Shown here: one piece after another, positions 25,167-34,450 of the stretch
Numbering within the stretch: position 1 is the first letter of the stretch
Layout: every line of letters begins with the position of its first letter
DNA from: CAVVUC01 sp963751395
Lineage (GTDB): Bacteria > Verrucomicrobiota > Verrucomicrobiia > Chthoniobacterales > Chthoniobacteraceae
DNA: 64,000 nt
Assembly: GCA_963751395.1 (NCBI GenBank)
Contig: CAVVUC010000001.1
Span: 1,798,001 to 1,862,000, forward strand
Reading direction: 5' to 3'
The notes under the pieces: generated by a model
Told to the model about the DNA's origin: nothing
Seen by the model: the letters and a program-made list of their open reading frames with translations, nothing else
Databases searched by the model: none
Program-made: the position numbers and the translations under genes

Positions 25167-25576
25167 AGTATCTCGTGGATGCCAGCGTCCTGAGCGAGCC
25201 GACCAAGCCCGTGCCCGATGACCGCGCCGTGGAATGGCTTCGCCGTCACGAGCGTGATCTTGCCGTCAGCCCCATCATTCTCGGCGAACTCGAATACGGC
25301 ATCCTGCTTCTCCCTCCAGGCCGTCGCCGCACCCGGTTGGAGCAATGGTTTCGCGCTGGCATTCAGCGTATGCGCGTTCTCGATTTCGACACCGCCACCG
25401 CTACTGCCTGGGCGCACCTTCTCGCCCGTCTGAAGAAGAAAGGCCGCGCGATGCCCGTCAAAGACAGCCTCATTGCCGCCACCGCTCTCGCGCATGGGCT
25501 GATTGTCGTGACTCGGAACACCGGAGATTTTCAAAACGCGGAAGTGACCGTGGAGAATCCGTTTCATTCGCTGTGA
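25163..25576 (+). CDS. vapC: PIN-domain ribonuclease toxin VapC
   Basis: A 137-residue PIN domain with the acidic residues in place: VDASVLSEPTKP (first Asp), the LGELEYGILLLP glutamate, PVKDSLIAATALAHGLIVVT (third acid) and RNTGDFQNAEVTVENPF (fourth). VapC toxins cleave tRNA or rRNA. It starts at GTG 25163 inside the antitoxin's stop codon. Complete by length. Confidence 0.9.
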   Translation: MKYLVDASVLSEPTKPVPDDRAVEWLRRHERDLAVSPIILGELEYGILLLPPGRRRTRLEQWFRAGIQRMRVLDFDTATATAWAHLLARLKKKGRAMPVKDSLIAATALAHGLIVVTRNTGDFQNAEVTVENPFHSL

Positions 25577-25628
25577 GGGGCTCATACCATGTTCAAGAAG
25601 CATTCGGACTCCGAAGGCGCGTTATCCC

Positions 25629-25979
25629 GTGCGCAGCGAGGGACCTCGCAGAACCCGCTTCACGCCGTTTGTGGGGTTTCCCTCGAGCGATTCCAACCGC
25701 GACGGGGTGAGCCTTTTAATGGCTTATGCTCTCAATCTTGATCCGAACCGGAACTTGAGCGGCAGCATGCCCGGGCCGGTGGTCGCCGGAAATCAAGTGA
25801 GCCTCACTTTCTACGCGGGAAGCCCGGGGGTCACCTATTCCGTCCAGACCAGCACCGACATGCAAACCTGGACCACGGCTGGAGTGACTCTCTCGGCCCC
25901 GGATGCCAACAACAACCGCACCGCAACAGTGCCCTTGACCGGCCCCAGCCGCTTCATGCGCCTCGTGGTGGTTTACTGA
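25629..25979 (+). pseudogene. C-terminal remnant of a secreted surface protein
   Basis: This 116-codon frame keeps only the tail typical of large Verrucomicrobial and Planctomycete surface proteins: SNRDGVSLLMAYALNLDPN, then a beta-sandwich tail LTFYAGSPGVTYSVQTSTDM, TGPSRFMRLVVVY. There is no signal peptide and the first 25 codons (RSEGPRRTRFTPF) do not look native; they translate repeat-like DNA. I infer that the body of the gene was lost, possibly when vapBC was inserted. Confidence 0.6.
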
Positions 25980-25990
25980 CCGAGCGGCGG

Positions 25991-26030
25991 GGTGCGGAAC
26001 CGTGCGGAACCGTGCGGAACCGTGCGGAAC
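25991..26030. repeat. 10-bp tandem repeat
   Basis: Four copies of a CGTGCGGAAC unit (the first with one change), between the remnant and the signal-peptide cyclophilin. It lies in the presumed 5' region of the latter. Confidence 0.85.
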
Positions 26031-26093
26031 CGAGCGCCTGTACCTCATTCTTTCTCTCGTGACACGGCACTTATGTCATGGCAAAGGTTCCTC

Positions 26094-26696
26094 ATGAAAA
26101 AATTCATTCTCTCCATTTTGACGGTTGCATCCGCGGCGGCGTTTTCTGCGATCGGTGCGGATGACAAGGCGGCTGCGAAGACGGATCAGGTTGCTGTGAT
26201 CAAGACCAGTGCCGGGGAAATGGTGATCGCCTTCTGGCCTGATGTCGCTCCGAAGACTGTGGAAAACTTCAAGAAACTCGCGAACGAGAAATTCTACGAC
26301 GGCACCTGCTTTCATCGAATCGTGAAAGGCTTCATGATCCAGGGCGGCGACCCGCTTTCCAAGGATGAGAAAAAGCAGGACCGCTGGGGCACCGGCGACC
26401 CCGGCTACAAGATCAAGGCGGAGTTCAACGAAAAGCATCATGACCGCGGAGTGATCTCCATGGCGCGCTCGATGGATCCGGATTCGGCGGGCTGCCAGTT
26501 TTTCATCTGCCTCGGGGACGCTGGTTCCCTCGACCGCAAATACACCGCCTTCGGAAAGCTGATCAAAGGTGAAGACGTTCTCGGGAAAATCGGCGACACG
26601 TCGGTGGCGATGAGCAGCAACGGGGAACCGAGCAAACCGACCACCCGCGTGAACATCGAGAGCATCCGGATTGTTCCGGCGGATTCTGTAAACTAG
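26094..26696 (+). CDS. Secreted cyclophilin-type peptidyl-prolyl isomerase
   Basis: A 200-residue cyclophilin with a signal peptide (MKKFILSILTVASAAAFSAI, GA). The core motifs are FHRIVKGFMIQGGDP, then SAGCQFFICLGDAGSLDRKY and TAFGKLIKGEDV. It would assist folding of exported proteins in the periplasm. I use ATG 26094, which begins the signal peptide; an upstream ATG at 26073 would add seven residues. The cytoplasmic paralogue is at 24225. Confidence 0.9.
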   Translation: MKKFILSILTVASAAAFSAIGADDKAAAKTDQVAVIKTSAGEMVIAFWPDVAPKTVENFKKLANEKFYDGTCFHRIVKGFMIQGGDPLSKDEKKQDRWGTGDPGYKIKAEFNEKHHDRGVISMARSMDPDSAGCQFFICLGDAGSLDRKYTAFGKLIKGEDVLGKIGDTSVAMSSNGEPSKPTTRVNIESIRIVPADSVN

Positions 26697-26773
26697 CTCG
26701 CGCGCCGGCGTCGCGAGAAAGTTACAAAAAAAGGAGTTTCAAACTCCAAATAACGTAACGTACAATAACCACA

Positions 26774-27655
26774 ATGAAGGAACCCGTGTGCATAGGTCTC
26801 GTCCAGATGCGTTGTTCTCCCGAACCGGAGGAGAATTTCGCTCGCGCCATCGCGTTCGTGCGCGAGGCCGCTCAGAAAGGCGCGGAGATTGTCTGTCTGC
26901 CGGAGCTGTTTCGATCGCAGTATTTCTGTCAGGTCGAGGATCATGACTATTTCAAGCTCGCGGAGGAAATTCCGGGGCCTTCGACGAACGCGCTCTCGGC
27001 CATTGCGCGGGAGTTGAACATCGTGATCGTCGCATCGCTTTTCGAGAAACGCGCGGCGGGCCTGTATCACAACACCGCCGCGATCCTCGATGCCGATGGG
27101 AAGTATCTGGGCAAGTATCGGAAGATGCACATTCCGGACGATCCGCTTTACTACGAGAAATTTTACTTCGCGCCCGGCGATCTCGGCTTCCGCGCATGGG
27201 AGACGAGGCACGGAAAAATCGGAGTCTGCATTTGCTGGGATCAATGGTACCCCGAGGCTGCGCGATTGACGGCGCTCCAAGGGGCGGAGGTGCTTTTTTA
27301 CCCGACTGCAATCGGCTGGCACCCCGACGAGAAGACGCAATACGGCGCGCAGCAACACGACGCGTGGGAAACGATCCAGCGCAGCCACGCCATCGCGAAC
27401 GGCTGCTTCGTCGCGGTCGCGAACCGCGTCGGCCACGAAGCGCCAAACGGCGGTCAGGGCATCGAGTTTTGGGGGCAGAGCTTCATCGCCGATCCGTCGG
27501 GAAAAATTCTCGTGAAGGCCGGCGCGGATCGCGAGGAAGTGCTCGTGTGCGAAATCGACCCCGGCTTGCTCGACCGGCAGCGCACGCACTGGCCGTTCTT
27601 CCGCGATCGGCGGGTTGACGCCTACTCCGACTTGGGGAAGAGGTTTATTGATTGA
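26774..27655 (+). CDS. aguB: N-carbamoylputrescine amidase (nitrilase superfamily)
   Basis: A 293-residue carbon-nitrogen hydrolase. The catalytic triad elements are visible: Glu in IVCLPELFRSQYFC, Lys in GKYRKMHIPDDP, Cys in GKIGVCICWDQWYPEAARL. It also has EFWGQSFIADPSGKIL near the end, typical of N-carbamoylputrescine amidases. It converts N-carbamoylputrescine to putrescine. The agmatine deiminase gene follows after seven bases, so the two consecutive steps of the agmatine route are encoded together. This pairing makes the call firm. Confidence 0.93.
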   Translation: MKEPVCIGLVQMRCSPEPEENFARAIAFVREAAQKGAEIVCLPELFRSQYFCQVEDHDYFKLAEEIPGPSTNALSAIARELNIVIVASLFEKRAAGLYHNTAAILDADGKYLGKYRKMHIPDDPLYYEKFYFAPGDLGFRAWETRHGKIGVCICWDQWYPEAARLTALQGAEVLFYPTAIGWHPDEKTQYGAQQHDAWETIQRSHAIANGCFVAVANRVGHEAPNGGQGIEFWGQSFIADPSGKILVKAGADREEVLVCEIDPGLLDRQRTHWPFFRDRRVDAYSDLGKRFID

Positions 27656-27662
27656 TAGTCTT

Positions 27663-28739
27663 ATGATTCACCCTCCACAGGATCAGCAGGTCTTAACCCC
27701 TGCGCAGATGGGTTACCGGATGCCCGCCGAATGGGAGCCGCACGACGCGACCTGGATGTCGTGGCCGCGGCAGGACGGAATCAGCTTCCCCGGTTCCTAC
27801 GAAGCGATCCAGCCCGTGCTGGCGAAAATGGTCGATGCGCTCGCCGATTCCGAAAGAGTCAACATCAACGTGAACGATGCCGATCAGGAAAACGAGGTGC
27901 GCCGGGAGTTGGAAAAGGCGGGGGCGCGCAGCGAGCATGTCACGTTTTTCCACATCCCCACGAATGAACCGTGGTGCCGGGATCACGGCCCGATTTTTCT
28001 CACTCGCAACGAGGAGCCGAGAATCGCCGTCCTGAACTGGGACTACAACGCGTGGGGCTGGAAATATCCGCCGTTTGACCTGGACGACGAAGTGCCATCG
28101 CTCGTGGCGGATGCTCTCGGCCTGCCGATTTACGACCCTGGCATGGTGCTCGAAGGGGGCTCGATCGACGTGAACGGAAGCGGCACGCTGCTCACGACCA
28201 AGTCGTGCCTGCTCAATCCCAACCGAAATCCCGATCTTACAAAGAAAGAGATCGAGCAAAGACTGCTGGATTATCTCGGGGTGAAGAAAATTCTCTGGCT
28301 CGGTGACGGCATCGAAGGCGATGACACGGACGGACACGTCGATGACCTCAGCCGCTTTGTGAGCCGCACCTCGGTCGTCACCGTGGTCGAGGACGACGAT
28401 CAAGACCCCAACTACGAACCGCTCCAGGCAAACCTCGCGAAACTGCGCGAGATGGACGTCGAGGACGGCACGCCGCTCGAAGTGCATGTGATGCCGATGC
28501 CTCGAAAAATCGTGCGCGATGGCCATCGGCTCCCGGCGAGTTACGCGAATTTTTACATCGGCAACAAAGTCGTGCTGCTGCCCTCCTTTGCCGACTTCAA
28601 CGATTCGTGGGCGATCGCCGTTCTGCAAGCGGCCTTTCCCAAACGCAAAATCGTCCCGATCGATTGCCGCCAACTGATCTGGGGTCTCGGTGCATTTCAT
28701 TGCCTGACGCAACAGCAACCATGTGTCACGGGGGCTTGA
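27663..28739 (+). CDS. aguA: Agmatine deiminase
   Basis: A 358-residue guanidine-modifying enzyme: RMPAEWEPHDATWMSWP, PWCRDHGPIFLT, EGGSIDVNGSGTLLTTKSC, DDTDGHVDDLSRF and the catalytic cysteine in GLGAFHCLTQQQP. It makes N-carbamoylputrescine from agmatine. ATG 27663 is chosen because the frame upstream overlaps aguB. Its stop TGA overlaps the ATG of the next gene (TGATG). Confidence 0.94.
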   Translation: MIHPPQDQQVLTPAQMGYRMPAEWEPHDATWMSWPRQDGISFPGSYEAIQPVLAKMVDALADSERVNINVNDADQENEVRRELEKAGARSEHVTFFHIPTNEPWCRDHGPIFLTRNEEPRIAVLNWDYNAWGWKYPPFDLDDEVPSLVADALGLPIYDPGMVLEGGSIDVNGSGTLLTTKSCLLNPNRNPDLTKKEIEQRLLDYLGVKKILWLGDGIEGDDTDGHVDDLSRFVSRTSVVTVVEDDDQDPNYEPLQANLAKLREMDVEDGTPLEVHVMPMPRKIVRDGHRLPASYANFYIGNKVVLLPSFADFNDSWAIAVLQAAFPKRKIVPIDCRQLIWGLGAFHCLTQQQPCVTGA

Positions 28740-30070
28740 TGTTGCGGCCAGGCTTTTCGCGCCGGGGCAAAACAAGCGTCACGTTTGCGGTGACTCTGCT
28801 GGCGTTTGCGATTGTCGGTGCCGAAGTGTTTGGCGCTCCCGTGTTGGACCGCGTGGTTGAGCGCAAACCTTTGTGGGAAACCGGCCGGGCCGGTTTCGTT
28901 GATGAGTTTGGCGAACTCGGGTTTCGCTGGCTCTCAAACGCACAGGACGCCGCGCAGACGACTCTGACCGGGCTCACGCTTTTCGAGATCCCTATTTATC
29001 AAACCATCGCGCGCTTCGAGGCCGACAGGCTCAAGGAAATCGACGTGCTGTTTTACAATCGTGGCGACGCCGGCGACTTGCCGCAGGCGAAGTTTGAAGA
29101 CTTGCTGAAAAAATGTGTCGATGCGCTCTCGAACTTCACGAAGTCGAAACCCGTCGTGCGCGGGAAAGACGCCTCGAGCGCCGTGAAAGCCGAGGGTGTG
29201 CAATGGCAGAGTGACACGGCGATGTTCCTCCTCGAATACAGTTTCACGCGCGAAGTGAAAACCCGCAGCATCCCGTTCAGGGCCGAATTTGTGCGCTTGA
29301 GAATCACGCCCCCCGTACTTCGCAAGAGCCTTCTTGCCACGGCGTTGCCGCCATCGACAGCGCCTTCCCGATTCAACGGACAAACCCATGTGAAGCGGGA
29401 GCCTTCGGGCGACGTGGTCCTCGATGGCATCCCGATGGTGGATCAGGGGCAAAAAGGCTACTGCGTCGTCGCGACAGCGGAACGCGTGATGAAATACTAC
29501 GGCCTGCGCGCGGACGAACACGAACTGGCCGAGATCGCCAACACCGATGCCAGCAAGGGAACGAGCAACGAAGCGCTCTTCGAATCGCTGAAGAAACTGA
29601 GCAACCGGTTGCGCGTGAAAATTCGGACACTCGAGCCGTTCGAGGTCAGGCAGATCCTCGAACTCGTGAAGGAATACAACCGTGCGGCAAAGCGCGGCAA
29701 ACGCGCGCCGGAGATCGACACCTCCGGACCGGTCCTCGATGTCTCGGTCATCTACGGAAAAATGAAGCCCGAGCTTCTCCGGGAAGCGCGCAACCGGAAC
29801 AAGTCGGACACCGACCGGTTTCAGCGCCTCGTGCAGACGCACATCGATCAGGGCGTGCCGCTGCTGTGGTCTGTCATGCTCGGCATTGTGCCCGAAGCAA
29901 AGGCCCCGCAAGGCAGCGGTGGTCACATGCGTCTCATCATCGGCTACAATCTGAAGACCGCCGAGATCCTCTATTCAGATTCGTGGGGCATGGGGCACGA
30001 ACTCAAGCGCATGTCCGTCGCCGATGCGTGGACAATCACGACGAATCTAAACACGATCGAGCCGCTTTAG
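28739..30070 (+). CDS. Secreted C39-like cysteine peptidase
   Basis: A 443-residue protein with a signal peptide or anchor (about residues 12-31). The N-terminal part (about 35-200) is unfamiliar. The C-terminal half is a papain-like C39_2-type domain with C242 (VDQGQKGYCVVATAERVM), H396 (GSGGHMRLIIGYN) and D414 (ILYSDSWGMG). Such domains occur in bacterial exported proteases and peptide-processing enzymes. Although the start overlaps the aguA stop, a link with putrescine synthesis is not evident. Substrate unknown. Confidence 0.75.
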   Translation: MLRPGFSRRGKTSVTFAVTLLAFAIVGAEVFGAPVLDRVVERKPLWETGRAGFVDEFGELGFRWLSNAQDAAQTTLTGLTLFEIPIYQTIARFEADRLKEIDVLFYNRGDAGDLPQAKFEDLLKKCVDALSNFTKSKPVVRGKDASSAVKAEGVQWQSDTAMFLLEYSFTREVKTRSIPFRAEFVRLRITPPVLRKSLLATALPPSTAPSRFNGQTHVKREPSGDVVLDGIPMVDQGQKGYCVVATAERVMKYYGLRADEHELAEIANTDASKGTSNEALFESLKKLSNRLRVKIRTLEPFEVRQILELVKEYNRAAKRGKRAPEIDTSGPVLDVSVIYGKMKPELLREARNRNKSDTDRFQRLVQTHIDQGVPLLWSVMLGIVPEAKAPQGSGGHMRLIIGYNLKTAEILYSDSWGMGHELKRMSVADAWTITTNLNTIEPL

Positions 30071-30135
30071 ATCGTGCGGTGTGACACCGTTTTGCATAAA
30101 GAAGAGGACTCTCCATTCTATTGAACCATCCCAAC

Positions 30136-30222
30136 GCGCGTCATTCTGAGCGCAGCGAAGAACCCCGCAAACGTCGCTCGGTGTAGATTGCGGGGTTCTT
30201 CGCTGCGCTCAGAATGACGCGC
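30136..30222. repeat. Hairpin element, TCATTCTGAGCG type
   Basis: Inverted repeat of about 87 bases: arms start GCGCGTCATTCTGAGCG at 30136 and end ATGACGCGC at 30222. It belongs to the same class as 18496-18597. The rest of the gap 30071-30401 contains no gene I can support; it presumably holds the promoter of the 30402 gene. Confidence 0.85.
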
Positions 30223-30401
30223 CATCAGGTATGCACCGCGGGGGCTAGTAGTCTGCTTTTCTTTGAGAGTTGGTGCGAGGCTTAAAGCGCGCCGCTGCTG
30301 TTGTGTTGAGTCGAGGTCCTGGAGGATCTCGCAGCCGGGTCGAATCCTCAGTCTTAAAATAGGGCTGTCACTCCGCCCGAACTTTTGTCAGTTATTCGGG
30401 A

Positions 30402-32771
30402 GTGCCTGCACCCTCTTTTCTTACGCGACACTTACGTTCCTTCATCGCCGGCTGTTTTGCTTTTGTCCTGGCCAGTCAGTTCTTTCCGGCAGCAGCCGCT
30501 GAGAGATTGAGCGATCTCGAAAGAAAAATCAAAGCGCTGCCCGAGACGACGATCAGCGAAAAGACGAAAAAGGCCGTCCTCGCTGTTGCGCTTGAGCGTG
30601 CGTCGGCCTGCCTCGATGCGAAGATGCCCGGCGATGCGAATGCTCTGGCGGCCGACATCGCCGCCGCTTTGCGCGAAAGCCCGACGCACTTTGGCGCGGA
30701 GAACAAGGCTGCGGCAAACATCGGCGCCATTGGGCCGGTGATTGTTTCCAAAGGCAACCCGTTCATCGACCGCATGGTCGCGGGCGCTACCGGGGAAATG
30801 GCGAAGCCGGATCAGCCGTGGCCAAAGGTCACCCGTGAGAATCCGGTCTTCAAAGAAATCAACGGACCCTACGGTGCCAGAAGAACAGCGTCGGCAATGG
30901 AGGCCTGGTGGTGGCTGTATGCAAATCCCGCAAGCCCGTTGCGCGGAAATCCTGAAGTCTTGAAGCGCCTGTTGCACCGCTACTTCGCCTACGTGGATGC
31001 GATCCAGGTCATCGGTCCCAAAACGAAACACGGCGCGGTGATTTTCGACGACTTCGCGATCGGCCCGGCGTCGGCAGTTCTTCGAGAGGTTCCTGCCCTT
31101 TATCCCGGTCTGCTTTTGCCCGGTCAGAAAAAGGCGCTCGATGAAGCGATGCGATTCACAGGAAGTCAGATCTTCAATGCGGCGAAACCTCGCGAGGGGA
31201 ACTACGCAAACATCGACGTGGCGATCGGGTGCGAGTTGCTGAACTTCGGTCTTTATCTCAAAGACCAGCCGATGCTCGACAAAGCCCGCGAGCTGATCTA
31301 CGCGCAGGAAAAGAATCAGCTTCCCGACGGTGGGTTCCACTATATTTGGAGCCAGAACGAATCCGCCGGTTACCACGGCACGGTGACCAGTTACCTCACC
31401 CGGTATTTCGAGATCACCGGCGACAAGAAAGTCGCCGAAATGGTTCGAAACAGCCAGTGGCACGGACCGGTGTCGGGGCGCTTGATCGACTTCTGGACGT
31501 GCCCGTCGTGGAAGGGAACATGGAACCAAAACTCCGGCTCCGCGGTCGGCTGCGTATCGGTTGCGGCGCTCTCCGGCAATCCGTTCGTGCGCGGCATGCT
31601 CGACCGCGAGAACCGCGCGACTGGAGACTGGACCGGCCTTGCGCGCAGCGCCCGCTGGTATCGAAACGACATCGCGCCGCGCGAACTACCGGACGATTAC
31701 ACCGCGCCCGATCGCGACATCGCGGGAGTCCGGGCGTGGTATGGGCCGTTCACTTATGCCGCCACGTTGCGCGACATCCCGGAAAAGGAACCCGGTCTCT
31801 CGACGATCATGGGTGCGCAGATCCTCACGCCCGACTCGCACTTCAAACAAGCGCTCATGGGCGTCAACGCACGGGTGCGGATCGGTGCCGAGGGTTTCAA
31901 AGGAACCGAATTCAACTCGCGGGCATGGGCCTGGCTCACGTCTGGCTTGAAAGGGGCGTGCATCGTGGGGCGGCATTTCAGCGCGACGGGTGCGACCTAC
32001 CAACTCCACGCGTTTGGCAGTTCGACAAAAGGTCCGCTCGCCAACTGGACCGGCACGCAAGTCTGGATCGGTTTGCCGGATCGCGTGATCGGCCTCGTCA
32101 ACGTCCGCCCAAAGTCGGTGCCCGCCGAAGCTTACGAAGTGAACGGCGTCGTGCGGCTCTGCTACGGCGGCACGGCGCTCGGCACGCCTGCAAAATTGGT
32201 TTCCAGCGGAACGAATCGCTATCGCTACGGCGACCTGGAGGTGGTCATCCACCAGTCGAATTACTCGAAGATCGATCCCGTCGAGGTTCCGTTCCGGAGA
32301 CCGAATGCCCCTGTCAGCGAACTGACTTTGCGCGAGCCGGCGGGAATCGGGAATGCCGCGAACAAACCGCTCCAATACAAGGAAGCGGGCGACTTCACAT
32401 TCGTTGTCGAAATCCGAAGCCCGGCCGTCAAAGACGAAGCAACGGTAAACGAAAAAATCCTGCCGGGTCGTGTGGTGGAACTCGCGGCGAATGTTGGCGG
32501 AAAGAGCTGCACGGTTTGGTTCAATGCCGGGGAACAACCGCAGAACATCGTTCTGCCGCCAGCGTCGGATCGAAAAATTCCGGCGAGCTTGCGCCTCTCC
32601 GGTACTGCAAACGCTCCTGTTACGAGCATCCCCGCCTCGATCACGCTTGCTCCGGCCCAACAGGCGGCATTGGTGGTCAGTTCATCGGCAGAAGATCATC
32701 TGCCGGGATGGAACTCCTTTTCGGAAATGATTTCCTCAACTCAAAATGATTCGGCCGGGAAAAAGCCCTAA
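30402..32771 (+). CDS. Secreted toroid-fold polysaccharide-active protein, specificity unknown
   Basis: A 789-residue protein from GTG 30402 with a signal peptide (FIAGCFAFVLASQFFPAAAA). Residues 100-400 look like an alpha/alpha toroid: AMEAWWWLYANPASPLRG, NYANIDVAIGCELLNFGLYL, and a candidate catalytic patch QNESAGYHGTVTSYLTRYFE. The rest is beta-rich (about 450-780). This two-part plan is that of heparinase- and PL8-like lyases, but I cannot place it in a family. It is followed after seven bases by a pectate-lyase-like beta helix, so pectin or another uronate polymer is a reasonable guess. Confidence 0.65.
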   Translation: MPAPSFLTRHLRSFIAGCFAFVLASQFFPAAAAERLSDLERKIKALPETTISEKTKKAVLAVALERASACLDAKMPGDANALAADIAAALRESPTHFGAENKAAANIGAIGPVIVSKGNPFIDRMVAGATGEMAKPDQPWPKVTRENPVFKEINGPYGARRTASAMEAWWWLYANPASPLRGNPEVLKRLLHRYFAYVDAIQVIGPKTKHGAVIFDDFAIGPASAVLREVPALYPGLLLPGQKKALDEAMRFTGSQIFNAAKPREGNYANIDVAIGCELLNFGLYLKDQPMLDKARELIYAQEKNQLPDGGFHYIWSQNESAGYHGTVTSYLTRYFEITGDKKVAEMVRNSQWHGPVSGRLIDFWTCPSWKGTWNQNSGSAVGCVSVAALSGNPFVRGMLDRENRATGDWTGLARSARWYRNDIAPRELPDDYTAPDRDIAGVRAWYGPFTYAATLRDIPEKEPGLSTIMGAQILTPDSHFKQALMGVNARVRIGAEGFKGTEFNSRAWAWLTSGLKGACIVGRHFSATGATYQLHAFGSSTKGPLANWTGTQVWIGLPDRVIGLVNVRPKSVPAEAYEVNGVVRLCYGGTALGTPAKLVSSGTNRYRYGDLEVVIHQSNYSKIDPVEVPFRRPNAPVSELTLREPAGIGNAANKPLQYKEAGDFTFVVEIRSPAVKDEATVNEKILPGRVVELAANVGGKSCTVWFNAGEQPQNIVLPPASDRKIPASLRLSGTANAPVTSIPASITLAPAQQAALVVSSSAEDHLPGWNSFSEMISSTQNDSAGKKP

Positions 32772-32778
32772 CGATTTC

Positions 32779-34287
32779 ATGATTCGAGGGCTCATTTTCT
32801 TTGTTGCCACCCTGGTTGCGACTGCCGCGACGTTCGGTGCCCAATACTCCGGGTTGTGGGGCGAACGGGGTGAGAAGTGGACACCGCAAAGCCGGCTGCC
32901 GGATTTTTCGTATGCGGGTTATCATTGCGGAGAAAAGCCGCTGCCCGTCGTTCCGCCGGGAGTCAGCGTCAAGAGCTTCGGCGCTAGAGGCGACGGCATC
33001 GCCGACGATTCACAGGCATTTCTCAACGCGCTCGCGACAGTGAAAAGCGGTGCTATCGAAGTGCCGCCGGGTCGCTACAAGATCACCAGGATCCTTGAGA
33101 TCTCGCGTGGCGGCGTGGTTTTGCGCGGCGCGGGAGCGGACAGAAGCGTGCTGTTTTTCCCAATGCCGCTCAACGACATCAGACCCGACTGGGGCGAGAC
33201 CACCGATGGGCGGCGCACGTCGAATTACTCCTGGAGCGGCGGCTTTGTCTGGATCAAGAGCAGCCGGCGCGACAAGCCTCTCGTGACCGTGACGGCGGAA
33301 GCCCGGCGCGGCGACACGAGGCTGACGGTGTCATCGACGAGTTCGTTGCGTGTGGGGCAGCGCATCGAAATTCTGCAAAGGGACAAGCCCGACAACTCGC
33401 TGGCGAGTCATCTCTATTCCGACGATCCCGGCGACGTTCGCAAGTTGCTCGGCTCCGCAAAGGCGGTGCTCGTCTGCCGCGTGACGAAGCTGATTGGCAA
33501 CGACCTTTTTTTCGACCGCCCGCTGCGCTTCGACGTGAAGACCGAATGGCAGCCGGAGATTCGCAGCTTCGATCCGACCGTCACGGAAAGCGGCGTCGAG
33601 AAGCTTTGCTTTGAATTTCCCAACACGCCCTACAAGGGCCACTTCACGGAACTTGGATTCAACGCAATCAGCATGAACGGCTGCGCGGATTGCTGGGTGC
33701 GCGACGTGAAGATCGTGAACGCCAACTGCGGGATTTTTTCCAACGGCACTTTCTGCACGGTGCAAGGAGTCGTGTTCGAGTCTGCCCGCAAGCCTGACAA
33801 GACGCTGAGCACGGGGCATCACGGGCTGAGTTTCTACGGTAACGACAATCTTTTTGCCGGCTTCGATTTTCGGACGCAGTTCATCCACGACATCTCGGTG
33901 GACGGCGGTGCGGCGGGAAATGTCAGCGCGAAGGGAAAAGGCGTGGACCTGTGCTTCGACCACCACAAACGGGCCTGCTACGAAAACCTGTTCTCCGACA
34001 TTGATGCGGGGGCTGGAACGCATCTTTGGCGGCACGGCGGAGGCGAAGGCCTGGGCAGGGCATGCGCCGCTCGCGGCACGTTCTGGAACATCCGGGCGCG
34101 GGCGCCGCAGCAGTATCCAAAGGCGGAGTTCGGCCCGGTCTCAATGAACTTCATCGCCGTCCAAACAAAGAATCCCTCGGAGACGGACGTGAACGGAAAA
34201 TGGTTCGAGGCGATTCCTCCGGAGGGGATCACGCCTCGGGAAATCCACCAGGCGCAGCTTGCGCGACGCCTTTCGTCGGGCCGGTGA
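32779..34287 (+). CDS. Secreted right-handed beta-helix protein (pectate_lyase_3 type)
   Basis: A 502-residue protein with a signal peptide (MIRGLIFFVATLVATAATFG, then AQ). The defining start is VSVKSFGARGDGIADDSQAF (about 60-80), then IEVPPGRYKITRILEISRGG and LRGAGADRSVLFFP. Successive beta-helix coils follow, with WVRDVKIVNANCGIFSNG. Members include polygalacturonase- and pectate-lyase-like enzymes. Catalytic residues cannot be assigned by eye. It is coupled closely to the toroid-fold gene upstream. Confidence 0.78.
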   Translation: MIRGLIFFVATLVATAATFGAQYSGLWGERGEKWTPQSRLPDFSYAGYHCGEKPLPVVPPGVSVKSFGARGDGIADDSQAFLNALATVKSGAIEVPPGRYKITRILEISRGGVVLRGAGADRSVLFFPMPLNDIRPDWGETTDGRRTSNYSWSGGFVWIKSSRRDKPLVTVTAEARRGDTRLTVSSTSSLRVGQRIEILQRDKPDNSLASHLYSDDPGDVRKLLGSAKAVLVCRVTKLIGNDLFFDRPLRFDVKTEWQPEIRSFDPTVTESGVEKLCFEFPNTPYKGHFTELGFNAISMNGCADCWVRDVKIVNANCGIFSNGTFCTVQGVVFESARKPDKTLSTGHHGLSFYGNDNLFAGFDFRTQFIHDISVDGGAAGNVSAKGKGVDLCFDHHKRACYENLFSDIDAGAGTHLWRHGGGEGLGRACAARGTFWNIRARAPQQYPKAEFGPVSMNFIAVQTKNPSETDVNGKWFEAIPPEGITPREIHQAQLARRLSSGR

Positions 34288-34365
34288 ATGGTGGCGGAGA
34301 GTGGCACGGGCTTCCAGCCTGTGCGGCTCATGCGCCGGGACCGGACGCCGTAGTGATCGCGACAA

Positions 34366-34439
34366 TTCGGAGGGACGAGTTCCACGAGTCCCCATCTTCT
34401 GCATGGGAGCGAGGGACTCGTGGAACTCGTCCCTCCGAA
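34366..34439. repeat. Perfect 26-bp inverted repeat
   Basis: Two perfect 26-base arms (34366-34391 and 34414-34439), beginning TTCGGAGGGACGAGTTCC, enclose a 22-base loop. The hairpin would be very stable and lies about 80 bases after the beta-helix gene, so it may also end transcription, although no T-run follows. Confidence 0.9.
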
Positions 34440-34450
34440 GGATGGGAAAC

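Noticed and set aside
26034..26094. Earlier starts for the secreted cyclophilin (ATG 26073)
   Set aside because: They add residues before a perfectly formed signal peptide starting at 26094, so the later start is simpler.
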